From NCBI GenBank assembly GCA_017409205.1, contig JAFQTF010000015.1, positions 1 to 46,201 on the forward strand: a stretch of DNA of 46,201 bases, read 5' to 3'. Each line of letters opens with the position of its first letter. The first letter of the stretch is position 1. A model generated the notes under the pieces. It worked only from the letters and a program-made list of their open reading frames with translations, did not search any database and had not been told where the DNA came from. Source of the stretch: Oscillospiraceae bacterium (GTDB lineage: Bacteria; Bacillota; Clostridia; Oscillospirales; Oscillospiraceae). A program made the translations under genes and the position numbers. This document shows, in pieces, positions 1 through 6,914 of this stretch.

Positions 1-1019
1 TACAGACCGTAGCCGGGACGGACGGTGCCGGGGCCTTCGTTCCACAGGTGACGGCCGTGGTCGGGACGGATGTAGCCCTCGTAGCCGGCCTCGTGGTAAG
101 CCTTGATGATGTTGACGATCTGAGTCTCGCCGTCGCAGTCACGATGGGAAGCCTCGGAGAAGTCGCCGTTGGGGAAGTGCTTGACGTTGCGGATGTGGGC
201 GAAGGCGATGCGGTCCACATGCTTGCGCACGATGGAGGGAACGTCGTTGTTGGGGTCGGCGTTCAGGGAGCCGGAGCACAGAGTCAGGCAGTTGTAGGGA
301 TGGTCGACCATCTTCAGGAAGCGCTCGATGTTCTCGCCGTTGATCAGTAGGCGGGGCAGGCCGAAGATATCCCAGGGGGGATCGTCCATGTGGATGGCCA
401 TCTTGACATCGCACTCCTCACAGGTGGGCATAATGGCCTCCAGGAAGTACTTCAGGTTGGCCCACAGCTTCTCGTGGTCCACATCGGCGTAGTCCTTGAA
501 CAGCTGGTCCAGCTTGGCCATACGCTCGGGCTCCCAGCCGGGGAAGCTCATGTTGTACTTCTCGGTGAAGTCCAGGATGTACTTAGCCATGGCGTTGTAA
601 TCGTCCTGGATCATGCCCTTCTCATAGAACAGGGCGGTGGAGCCGTCGCCGATCTCGTGGAACAGGTTGGAACGGGTCCAGTCGAAGATGGGCATGAAGT
701 TGTAGCAGATGACCTTGACACCGAACTTGGACAGGTTGCGGATGCACTGCTTGTAGTTCTCGATCAGGGCGTCGCGGGTGGGCTTGCCGATCTTGATGTC
801 GTCATGGACATTGACAGACTCAACAACGTCGCCGTTGAAGCCGTACTTGTGCAGCTGATCCATAACTTCAGCGATCTCGTGTTCTTCCCAGATCTCACCG
901 GGCATCTTGTTGTGCAGGGCCCAAACAATGCTGGTGACGCCGGGGATCTGCTTGATATCGTTCAGGCTGATCTTGTCGTTGCCTTCACCATACCAACGGA
1001 AACCCATGTGCATAGGCAT
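1..1019 (-). CDS. uxuA: Mannonate dehydratase UxuA (3' end outside window)
   Basis: Dehydrates D-mannonate to 2-keto-3-deoxygluconate in cytoplasmic glucuronate catabolism. The reading frame runs off the left edge, so about 339 codons of the N-terminal part are present. It begins MPMHMGFRWYG, followed by the family's WALHNKMPGE-like segment, then MAIHMDDPPW and LCSGSLNADP segments with metal-binding His/Cys residues, and RPDHGRHLW near the edge, all typical of UxuA. The start at 1019 is preceded by a good GGAGGA site and by a promoter at 1088-1117. It is transcribed away from the barnase gene. Its role fits the GH79-like enzyme and GPH symporters further along the window, although it is not contiguous with them. 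Confidence 0.93.
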   Translation of the reverse strand, partial: MPMHMGFRWYGEGNDKISLNDIKQIPGVTSIVWALHNKMPGEIWEEHEIAEVMDQLHKYGFNGDVVESVNVHDDIKIGKPTRDALIENYKQCIRNLSKFGVKVICYNFMPIFDWTRSNLFHEIGDGSTALFYEKGMIQDDYNAMAKYILDFTEKYNMSFPGWEPERMAKLDQLFKDYADVDHEKLWANLKYFLEAIMPTCEECDVKMAIHMDDPPWDIFGLPRLLINGENIERFLKMVDHPYNCLTLCSGSLNADPNNDVPSIVRKHVDRIAFAHIRNVKHFPNGDFSEASHRDCDGETQIVNIIKAYHEAGYEGYIRPDHGRHLWNEGPGTVRPGYGL

Positions 1020-1087
1020 AGTAAATTCCTCCATTTTTTCGTAAAATGTGCCGCCCCTGAAAACAGGGGGCGTCTTTGGCTAAAATG

Positions 1088-1117
1088 ATTATAACACAAA
1101 ACCTTCGGTTCTGACAA
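1088..1117 (-). promoter_or_regulatory. Promoter of uxuA
   Basis: On the minus strand, TTGTCA (1117-1112) and TATAAT (1093-1088) are separated by 18 bases. This reads as a vegetative promoter about 70 bases before the uxuA start. Confidence 0.7.
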
Positions 1118-1223
1118 CGAAGTGTTCCGAAAATATTAACCAAAAATACGCTGATAAATTTATGAAAGAAAACCATAGTTCCTGCTCTTTCCCGAAAAAC
1201 TGTCAGGAATAACACTTTTCCTC

Positions 1224-1252
1224 TTGAGAATCCCCGGCAATGCCGCTATAAT
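1224..1252 (+). promoter_or_regulatory. Promoter of the barnase-barstar operon
   Basis: TTGAGA (1224-1229), a 17-base spacer and a perfect TATAAT (1247-1252) lie about 30 bases before the barnase start. Confidence 0.75.
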
Positions 1253-1283
1253 GATTGCAAATTCCGATCAACAGGAGGTTATC

Positions 1284-1820
1284 ATGAAAAAAATACTTTC
1301 CACACTGCTTGCTGTGGTGCTGGTGGTGCTGTTCTCCATCTTCGGCGGTCCCGGAGAGGAAGCTGTCCAGCCTGAAATCCAGCAGCAGATCCAGATCATT
1401 GAGACCGAAGCCCCCGCGGCAGCTGCCCCGGAAGAGGCTGAGGCCCAGCCTCAGGCACCCCCGGAAACCGTTCTGAAAATCGTTGTTGGGGAAAGCTATA
1501 CCACCAAGGAAGATGTTGCTCTGTACATCCACACCTACGGCTGTCTGCCGGATAACTTCATCACCAAGAATGAAGCCCGGAAGCTGGGCTGGGAAGGCGG
1601 TTCCCTGGAGCCCTACGCTCCCGGTATGTGCATTGGCGGCGATCACTTCGGCAACTATGAAGGACTGCTGCCCGAAGACCGGGACTACACCGAATGTGAC
1701 ATCGATACTCTGGGACAAAAAAGCCGGGGCGCCAAGCGCATCGTCTTCTCAGAGGACGGTCTGATCTACTATACCGATGACCACTACGAAAGCTTCGAGC
1801 TGCTGTATGGAGAGCCCTGA
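1284..1820 (+). CDS. Exported barnase-type ribonuclease
   Basis: A 178-residue guanyl-specific RNase of the barnase (RNase N1) family. Residues 1-22 form a Lys-Lys plus hydrophobic signal peptide or anchor without a lipobox Cys. Residues 25-66 are a low-complexity Ala/Glu/Pro/Gln linker, and about 72-176 are the barnase domain. Diagnostic matches to barnase are LPDNFITKNEA (barnase LPDNYITKSEA), IGGDHFGN and TDDHYESF. The catalytic set appears complete: Glu137, Arg148, Arg152 and His167 align with barnase Glu73, Arg83, Arg87 and His102. The start at 1284 has an AGGAGG site; an earlier in-frame ATG at 1224 lies inside the promoter. The barstar gene follows after one base. It should act outside the cytoplasm, as a nutritional or antagonistic nuclease; that role is inference. 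Confidence 0.93.
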   Translation: MKKILSTLLAVVLVVLFSIFGGPGEEAVQPEIQQQIQIIETEAPAAAAPEEAEAQPQAPPETVLKIVVGESYTTKEDVALYIHTYGCLPDNFITKNEARKLGWEGGSLEPYAPGMCIGGDHFGNYEGLLPEDRDYTECDIDTLGQKSRGAKRIVFSEDGLIYYTDDHYESFELLYGEP

Positions 1821-1821
1821 T

Positions 1822-2091
1822 ATGAAAGACATCACCATTGACTGCCGGGGCTTTGTCCCCCGGTCCGATCTGCACAAGGCCTTTGCCGATGCCCTGGCCT
1901 TTCCGGATTACTACGGCAACAATCTGGATGCCCTCCACGACTGTCTGACGGAGATCTCCGAGGAAACCCGGATCCGCCTGCTGCACTGGGAGGATGCCGA
2001 AGCCAGTCTGGGCAGCTATGCCCGGGCCACCAAACGGGCCATCCTGGATGCCGCTCTGGAAAACACACAGCTTGCGGTCATGTTTGACTGA
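1822..2091 (+). CDS. Barstar-family ribonuclease inhibitor
   Basis: An 89-residue cytoplasmic inhibitor that should protect the cell from the upstream RNase before export. The hallmark YYGNNLDALHDCL segment aligns with barstar YYGENLDALWDCL, keeping both acidic contacts (Asp36 and Asp40, equivalent to barstar Asp35 and Asp39). The barstar Trp of that segment is His39 here. The start at 1822 is one base after the RNase stop, so the genes are co-transcribed and probably translationally coupled. A strong hairpin follows. The length matches the family. Confidence 0.93.
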   Translation: MKDITIDCRGFVPRSDLHKAFADALAFPDYYGNNLDALHDCLTEISEETRIRLLHWEDAEASLGSYARATKRAILDAALENTQLAVMFD

Positions 2092-2097
2092 AAAAAC

Positions 2098-2125
2098 GCC
2101 TGCACAGTTCCCGGACTGTGCAGGC
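2098..2125. terminator. Bidirectional terminator between barstar and lysR genes
   Basis: An 11-bp perfect stem (2098-2108 with 2115-2125) has T-rich sequence on both sides, so it can end transcription of the barstar gene (+) and the LysR gene (-). Confidence 0.8.
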
Positions 2126-2148
2126 ATTTTCTTTCTCCGGACGGCGTA

Positions 2149-3006
2149 TCAGTCCTCATCGGACAGAAAGCAGGCGATCTTCGGCCCGGCGACACCGGCA
2201 TTGGCATAGACAAAATTGAATTCTCCCCGGATCTGCATATCCTTCACCGAAAAGGTCGCCAGATCCTCCCGGCAACAGGCCACCGGTTCATAGGCAAATG
2301 TGATGGCATCGCTCCCGGCCACCAGCTCACAGATCACGGAAAAATTGCTGACAGAGGTACAGCTGCGGAAGCTGTCCAGGGTATAGCCCCTGTCCGCCAC
2401 CGCCTGCTGCAGAAGCATCCGGGTGCCGGAGCCCTGTTCCCGGACGATCAGACGTTCCCGAAGCGCCTCCTCCAACGTGATAACTCTGCCCGCAAAGGGA
2501 TGGCGGCAACCGCAGATCCCAAGAAACCGCTCCTTCTTGAACAGATGATGGGGATACTGCTCCTTGTCAAATACGCCTTCGATCACCGCGAAGTCCAGTT
2601 CCCCGTGGGAGAGCATCGCCAGGAGTGTCCGGGTGTTGTCCACAGTTAAATCCAGGCTGTGATTTTCCTTCGACAAAAAGCGTCTGACCGCCGGAACGAT
2701 CACATATTCCCCGATGGTTTTGGTGGCGCCGACCCTTAGCTTCACCCTGTCCGTCCGGGCAAAGCTCTCCTTCAGGGAATTCTCCTCCGCCAGAACGCTG
2801 TCAAAATGCCGCTTGAGCAGTTCCGCCTGCCTGGTTCGGATCAGCTGCCGCCCGTTATAGACAAACAGCTTTACACCATAAAAATTCTCCAGATACTGTA
2901 TATGCTGCGTCACCCCCGGCTGGGTCATATTTCGTTTTTCCGCCGTTCTGCGGTAGTTCATCTCCTCATACAGCGTCAGGAAGGTGTCAGTCCGATAATC
3001 CAGCAT
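2149..3006 (-). CDS. LysR-family transcriptional regulator
   Basis: A 285-residue LysR-type DNA-binding regulator. The N-terminal winged helix (about 1-60) contains AEKRNMTQPGVTQHIQYLE, the usual LysR recognition helix pattern. The rest is a type 2 periplasmic-binding-like effector domain with REQGSGTR near the middle. The start at 3006 (MLDYRTDTF) has GGAGG at suitable spacing; a longer reading from 3039 lacks a site. It is divergent from the YeiH-type exporter gene, the classic layout for a LysR protein controlling its neighbour. In related pairs the regulator is CysB/CysL/YeiE-like and senses sulfur compounds or anions; the effector here is unknown. Confidence 0.9.
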   Translation of the reverse strand: MLDYRTDTFLTLYEEMNYRRTAEKRNMTQPGVTQHIQYLENFYGVKLFVYNGRQLIRTRQAELLKRHFDSVLAEENSLKESFARTDRVKLRVGATKTIGEYVIVPAVRRFLSKENHSLDLTVDNTRTLLAMLSHGELDFAVIEGVFDKEQYPHHLFKKERFLGICGCRHPFAGRVITLEEALRERLIVREQGSGTRMLLQQAVADRGYTLDSFRSCTSVSNFSVICELVAGSDAITFAYEPVACCREDLATFSVKDMQIRGEFNFVYANAGVAGPKIACFLSDED

Positions 3007-3028
3007 AGCATCCTCCGATAATTTCATA

Positions 3029-3082
3029 TTATCATTCAATAAGAAACGATAATTTTATTTTATGATATACATCTGGTATAAT
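3029..3082. promoter_or_regulatory. Divergent lysR/exporter control region
   Basis: The AT-rich intergenic region holds an inverted repeat TTATC-N14-GATAA (3029-3052), a plausible LysR operator, and a TATAAT (3077-3082) 34 bases before the exporter start with no good -35 box, as expected for an activated promoter. The operator assignment is inference. Confidence 0.45.
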
Positions 3083-3115
3083 CAAGGGGAAATGTAAAAA
3101 ACAAGGAGAGGTCCT

Positions 3116-4144
3116 ATGAAAATCATCAAGCTGTTTCCCGGCGTTATCCTGTCCGTTGCCGTTGCGGCGCTGGCCTGCTGGCTGGAAAGCCTGCTGCCCG
3201 TCCACCTCATCGGTTCGGCAGTCATCGCCATGTTTATCGGTATGTTCCTGAACCAGTTTCTGACAAAAACCGGCGTGTTTGCATCGGGACTGAAATTCAC
3301 CTCCAAGAAGATCCTGAAATTCGCCATCATCCTGCTGGGTCTGTCCCTGAATATCTCCACCATTCTCCATGTGGGCAGGCTGTCTCTGACGGTCATGGTG
3401 TTTACACTGCTGACCTGTTTCGGCGGCGGCTATTTCATCGGCAGGGCGCTGGGCCTCAACTGGAAGCTGAGCAATCTGATCTCTGCCGGCACCGGTATCT
3501 GCGGCGGCAGCGCCATTGCTGCCATTGCCCCCACCATCGATGCAGACGACAACGATGTGGCCTACGCCATGTCCGCCACCTTCCTCTTCGATATGGCCAT
3601 GATCGTGCTGTTTCCCATTATGGGCAGAGCCCTGGGCATGTCCGACGAAGCCTTCGGCATCTGGGCAGGCACGGCCGTCAATGATACATCCTCTGTGGTG
3701 GCAACCGGCTACGCCTTCTCCGAGGGGGCTGGTGACTTCGCCACCATGGTCAAACTGACCCGTACCCTGGCCATTATCCCCACGGTCATCACCTTTGCCT
3801 TTATCCAGCTGAACATCAAGCGGAAGGAAGCCCTTGCAAATCAGACAGACGGTTCCGGTCTGAAGGCCGATTTCTCCATTACCAAGATCTTCCCCTGGTT
3901 CATTCTCGGCTTCCTGGCCATGTCCATCCTGGCAAGCATCCTCCCCATCCCGGCCCATGTGGTATCCGGCACCAAGGGCGTCAGCAAGTTCCTGATGGTC
4001 TGCGCCTTATCCGCCATCGGTCTGAACACCTCCTTCTCCAGCATGAAGAAGGCTGGCATCCGGCCCATGATCCACGGCTTTATCATCTCCGCTCTGGTGG
4101 TGGTCGTTGCACTTCTGGTGGAAATCGGAATGGGCATCGTGTGA
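3116..4144 (+). CDS. YeiH-family membrane protein (putative sulfate/anion exporter)
   Basis: A 342-residue polytopic inner-membrane protein of the YeiH/UPF0324 family. It is hydrophobic throughout, with about ten predicted membrane segments. Family features are GMFLNQF near residue 42, the ISAGTGICGGSAIAAIAPTI block near 120-140 and WAGTAVNDTSSVVATGYAF near 180-200. Length is normal. The start at 3116 has an AAGGAGAG site. The family is annotated as a putative sulfate exporter on limited evidence, so the substrate is uncertain. It is probably regulated by the divergent LysR protein. Confidence 0.9.
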   Translation: MKIIKLFPGVILSVAVAALACWLESLLPVHLIGSAVIAMFIGMFLNQFLTKTGVFASGLKFTSKKILKFAIILLGLSLNISTILHVGRLSLTVMVFTLLTCFGGGYFIGRALGLNWKLSNLISAGTGICGGSAIAAIAPTIDADDNDVAYAMSATFLFDMAMIVLFPIMGRALGMSDEAFGIWAGTAVNDTSSVVATGYAFSEGAGDFATMVKLTRTLAIIPTVITFAFIQLNIKRKEALANQTDGSGLKADFSITKIFPWFILGFLAMSILASILPIPAHVVSGTKGVSKFLMVCALSAIGLNTSFSSMKKAGIRPMIHGFIISALVVVVALLVEIGMGIV

Positions 4145-4165
4145 TCCCCGGCAGTCTGAACATAA

Positions 4166-4190
4166 GACGGACACCATTATGGTGTCCGTC
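4166..4190 (+). terminator. Terminator after the YeiH-type gene
   Basis: An 11-bp stem (4166-4176 with 4180-4190) is followed by CTTTTC. Confidence 0.75.
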
Positions 4191-4200
4191 CTTTTCGTAG

Positions 4201-4219
4201 GGGCGGCCTGCGGTCGCCC
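4201..4219. repeat. GC-rich hairpin at the 3' side of the spoVAC fragment
   Basis: GGGCGGCC/GGTCGCCC with a 3-base loop ending CGCCCG. A similar hairpin (GGGCGGTT/AACCGCCC, 4658-4676) sits at the same place next to the intact spoVAC gene, so the duplicated unit includes this hairpin. It may belong to a family of intergenic repeats in these genomes; that cannot be judged from one window. Confidence 0.5.
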
Positions 4220-4220
4220 G

Positions 4221-4340
4221 TTAAAACAATGTCGTTACCCAATAAATCAATCCATACACCACCGAAGCGCTCACGCCATAAACAATCACCGGGCCGGCGA
4301 TGGTGAACATCTTTGCCGCAGTACCCAGGATCATGCCCTC
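4221..4340 (-). pseudogene. Displaced 3' fragment of spoVAC
   Basis: This stretch encodes EGMILGTAAKMFTIAG and the rest of the SpoVAC C-terminus up to YGLIYW, then VTTLF and a stop. It repeats the last ~40 residues of the intact SpoVAC upstream. Homology stops abruptly at 4340 where unrelated sequence begins. There is no start site of its own; an open frame runs in from junk sequence. DNA identity with the intact gene is perfect over 56 bases and then mostly synonymous, so the two ends come from diverged alleles or paralogues rather than a recent simple copy. Confidence 0.8.
4285..4340 (-). repeat. 56-bp direct repeat, copy 1 (spoVAC 3' region)
   Basis: Identical base for base to 4740-4795 and in the same orientation. 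The two copies lie 455 bases apart and flank the small gene at 4354-4587. The layout resembles the duplicated core at the ends of an element that integrates in the 3' end of a gene. Confidence 0.85.
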
Positions 4341-4353
4341 TGCGGGTGTCCAG

Positions 4354-4389
4354 TTAGGACCCATAGTTTCGTGTTCTATTAGGACCCAT
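4354..4389 (-). repeat. Degenerate tandem repeat ATGGGTCCTAA, period 25
   Basis: TTAGGACCCAT occurs at 4354-4364 and 4379-4389; similarity extends a few bases beyond (minus strand ATGGGTCCTAAY then W-G-R-ACAC). A weaker TTGGGACC-like copy lies near 4398. The repeat sits at the junction between the small gene and the spoVAC fragment and may mark an element end. Confidence 0.6.
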
Positions 4390-4587
4390 TTTGATAATTG
4401 GGACCTCACCACAAACAGAAATAGCTTTTTCCAAATCAAAGAAGATTTCTTTGTCAATCATATCTTCGTCAAATTCTTGAATGTCAAACCCACAAATATT
4501 TCTATCCGCATAGAACCTATTCTCTATTACCGTTCCTTCCAGCAACACATCTTCATCTAAGTACCATGCTGTTTTTTTATTCTCCAT
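4354..4587 (-). CDS. Small hypothetical protein of foreign composition
   Basis: A 77-residue acidic soluble protein beginning MENKKTAWYLDED, not assigned to any family. It has a very good start site (GGAGGG, 7-base spacing to the ATG at 4587). Base composition is visibly more AT-rich than its neighbours. It lies between the intact spoVAC terminator and the spoVAC fragment. Its C-terminus (MGPNRTRNYGS) is encoded by the first unit of a short degenerate tandem repeat, so the original C-terminus may have been replaced. It is probably cargo of a small inserted element. Confidence 0.55.
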   Translation of the reverse strand: MENKKTAWYLDEDVLLEGTVIENRFYADRNICGFDIQEFDEDMIDKEIFFDLEKAISVCGEVPIIKMGPNRTRNYGS

Positions 4588-4626
4588 AGCGCATCCCTCC
4601 ATTTAGATTATGATACCACTAAAAAG

Positions 4627-4656
4627 CAAAACCTGCAATATTGGTTGCAGGTTTTG
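4627..4656 (-). terminator. Terminator of spoVAC
   Basis: A perfect 12-bp stem (4627-4638 with 4645-4656) with a T-rich tail on the minus strand. A second hairpin, GGGCGGTT/AACCGCCC (4658-4676), overlaps the spoVAC stop codon. Confidence 0.8.
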
Positions 4657-4666
4657 TGGGCGGTTT

Positions 4667-5113
4667 TTAACCGCCCGCTACCATTTTACATATCCAATAA
4701 ATCAAGCCATAAACTACCGACGCAGACACTCCATACACGATCACCGGGCCGGCGATGGTGAACATCTTTGCCGCAGTACCCAGGATCATGCCCTCGGTCT
4801 TGAATTCCACTGCCGGGGCAGCAATGGCATTGGCAAAGCCGGTGATGGGCACCAGTGTTCCGGCGCCGGCATGCTTTGCGATATTGTCATACAGGCTCAG
4901 GCCTGTCAGCAGGGCCGACAGAGCGATCAGTGTCATAGACATGGCCGTGGCTGCCGTTTTCTCCTCCATTCCCCAGGCCTGATAGCAGTTGAGCAGAAAC
5001 TGTCCCAGAGTGCAGATCAGTCCGCCGATCCAGAAAGCATTCAGGCAATCCTTTATGATGGGCGATTTGGGCATCATTTCCGTTACCAGTTCGCTGTATT
5101 CCTTTTCCGTCAT
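4667..5113 (-). CDS. spoVAC: Stage V sporulation protein AC
   Basis: A 148-residue membrane protein of the SpoVAC/SpoVAE family, part of the inner-membrane channel for dipicolinic acid uptake into the forespore and release at germination. Visible features are several hydrophobic segments, the GFANAIAAPAVEFKTEG segment and the C-terminal EGMILGTAAKMF block. The start at 5113 (MTEKEYSEL) is preferred over the ATG at 5119, because GGAGG lies 7 bases before 5113 and touches 5119. The usual spoVAD and spoVAE neighbours are absent here. It shows that the organism belongs to a spore-forming lineage. Confidence 0.92.
   Translation of the reverse strand: MTEKEYSELVTEMMPKSPIIKDCLNAFWIGGLICTLGQFLLNCYQAWGMEEKTAATAMSMTLIALSALLTGLSLYDNIAKHAGAGTLVPITGFANAIAAPAVEFKTEGMILGTAAKMFTIAGPVIVYGVSASVVYGLIYWICKMVAGG
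4740..4795 (-). repeat. 56-bp direct repeat, copy 2 (inside spoVAC)
   Basis: Identical to 4285-4340, same orientation, located within the C-terminal coding part of the intact spoVAC. Confidence 0.85.
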
Positions 5114-5164
5114 GGTCATCCCTCCGGTTACAGGATGCCCAATTATTCATTTTTCTTTCAGTGC

Positions 5165-5193
5165 TTGACATTTGTTTGCCACAGGAGTATAAC
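5165..5193 (+). promoter_or_regulatory. Promoter of the MATE exporter gene
   Basis: A perfect TTGACA (5165-5170), 17-base spacer and TATAAC (5188-5193), about 60 bases before the start codon. Confidence 0.8.
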
Positions 5194-5251
5194 AGATTCA
5201 GTTTGATTTTAGAAAACCGGATTTTTCCGGCAAGCAGAAAGAAGTGTCTTC

Positions 5252-6613
5252 ATGCAACGTGTTCCCCATTCCCTGACAGAAGGCTCCATCTGGAAATCCA
5301 TGCTGCTTTTCGCCATGCCCATTCTGCTGGGCAACCTGTTTCAGCAATTTTACAACACCTTCGACTCCTGGGTGGTGGGCCGCTTTCTGGGCGACACCGC
5401 ACTGGCTGCTGTCAGCTCCTCCAGCCATTTGATCTTCCTGCTGGTTGGCTTCTTCAATGGTATGTCCATGGGCGCCGGTGTGGTCATTGCCCAGTATTTC
5501 GGCGCCCGTGACTATGATTCCCTGAAAAAAGCCATCCATACAGATGTGGCTCTGGGACTTTCCGCCGGACTGCTGCTGACGGCCCTCGGCGTCGGCTTTA
5601 CCCCCACCATTCTCCGGTGGATGGATACCCCGGCGGATGTGCTGCCGGAATCCATCTCCTATTTCCGGCTGTATTTCTGCGGTGCTGTTTTCGTGGTGAT
5701 GTACAATATCTCCCAGGGCATCCTCCATGCACTGGGGGACAGCCGCCACCCGCTGTACTATCTGATGTTTTCCACCTGTGTCAATGTGGCGCTGGATCTG
5801 CTGTTCGTGGGGGTATTCCACTGGGGCGTGGGCTCCGCCGCTGTGGCCACCACCATCTCTCAGGGCATCAGTGCCCTGCTTTGCTGCATCCATCTGCTGC
5901 GCATAAACGCAGATTACCGACTGGAACCCAGGGCCATCCGGTTCCACCAGGAAAGCCTTGGCAGGATCGTCCGGGTCGGCCTGCCCTCCGGCGTGCAGAA
6001 TTCCATGATCTCCATCGCCAATGTGGTGGTGCAGACCTGCATCAATGGCTTCGGTGCCGCCGCCATGGCCGGCTGCGGTACCTATTCCAAGCTGGAAGGC
6101 TTTGCCTTTCTGCCGGTGGTCTGCTTCTCCCAGTCCCTGGCCACCTTTGTGGGACAAAATTTGGGGGCGAAGCAGTATGACCGGGTGAAAAAGGGCGTCC
6201 GGTTCGGTGTGGGCTGCTGCCTCATCATGGCGGAGATCATCGGCATCGGTGCTTATCTGCTGGCCCCGCATCTGATCCGGATCTTCAACGATTCTCCGGA
6301 GGTTGTGGATTTTGGCGTGCGGCACATGCGCACCATCTGCCTGTTCTATTTCCTCATGTCCTATTCCCACTGCATGGCCGGCGTATTCCGTGGCGCCGGA
6401 CGGGCCACCGTCCCTATGGCCACCATGCTGGTCTGCTGGTGCTTCATCCGCATCGGCTATATCACGCTGGCGCTCCCCCATTGGCCCCGGCTGGAAACGG
6501 TATCCTGGGCCTACCCCATCACCTGGCTCCTCAGCGGCATTGTCTTCATTCTGTGCTATCAGTCTCTGCGCCGGAAGTTGGACGCCGGAACCGTCAGGCC
6601 CCTTCAGGCATAA
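5252..6613 (+). CDS. MATE-family multidrug/cation exporter
   Basis: A 453-residue polytopic membrane protein with about 12 hydrophobic segments in two similar halves, as in NorM/DinF-type MATE antiporters. Near the N-terminus are AMPILLGNLFQQFYNTFDSWVVG and PVFxVxxN-like inner motifs; AGCGTYSKLEGFAFLP and VGQNLGAKQYDRVKKG in the second half are characteristic of the family. It exports drugs or organic cations using a Na+ or H+ gradient. Only a weak site precedes the ATG at 5252. It is monocistronic, with its own promoter. The substrate cannot be told from the sequence. Confidence 0.93.
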   Translation: MQRVPHSLTEGSIWKSMLLFAMPILLGNLFQQFYNTFDSWVVGRFLGDTALAAVSSSSHLIFLLVGFFNGMSMGAGVVIAQYFGARDYDSLKKAIHTDVALGLSAGLLLTALGVGFTPTILRWMDTPADVLPESISYFRLYFCGAVFVVMYNISQGILHALGDSRHPLYYLMFSTCVNVALDLLFVGVFHWGVGSAAVATTISQGISALLCCIHLLRINADYRLEPRAIRFHQESLGRIVRVGLPSGVQNSMISIANVVVQTCINGFGAAAMAGCGTYSKLEGFAFLPVVCFSQSLATFVGQNLGAKQYDRVKKGVRFGVGCCLIMAEIIGIGAYLLAPHLIRIFNDSPEVVDFGVRHMRTICLFYFLMSYSHCMAGVFRGAGRATVPMATMLVCWCFIRIGYITLALPHWPRLETVSWAYPITWLLSGIVFILCYQSLRRKLDAGTVRPLQA

Positions 6614-6640
6614 CAATGCCGTCCGTTTAAGCGGCGTTTC

Positions 6641-6856
6641 CTATTGCTCTTCCAAATACTGAAATCTGGGGCCGTGGTAGCTGCCCCGATCCACCCACTG
6701 GGTCCACATGGCGGCAGGCCGCACCCATAATCCGCCGTCGCCGTAAAGCGCCCGATAGATCACCATGGGTTCCAGGGTCTCGGAATGGGTTGCCACCCCG
6801 ATGAGCTCATACTCCATGCCTTTGAAATGGCGGTATCTTCCCTTCTTCAGTTCCAT
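6641..6856 (-). CDS. DUF1653 domain protein
   Basis: A 71-residue soluble protein. GRYRHFKGMEYELIGVATHSET, followed by VIYRALYGDGGLWVRPAAMW, is the signature of DUF1653, a small single-domain family of unknown function. The full family length is present. The start at 6856 has a GGAGG site. It is separated by a strong terminator from the long gene upstream on the same strand. Confidence 0.9.
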   Translation of the reverse strand: MELKKGRYRHFKGMEYELIGVATHSETLEPMVIYRALYGDGGLWVRPAAMWTQWVDRGSYHGPRFQYLEEQ

Positions 6857-6875
6857 AAGTTCCCTCCTGAAAAAT

Positions 6876-6903
6876 CATGCGCCGGAAGAACTTCCGGCGC
6901 ATG
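6876..6903 (-). terminator. Terminator after the NodB-like gene
   Basis: A 13-bp perfect inverted repeat (6876-6888 with 6891-6903) is followed on the minus strand by ATTTTT. Confidence 0.85.
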
Positions 6904-6914
6904 TTATATGATGT

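Noticed and set aside
4340-4620. Intact insertion sequence between the spoVAC copies
   Set aside because: No transposase and no matching terminal inverted repeats are visible; the only gene is a small unknown protein.
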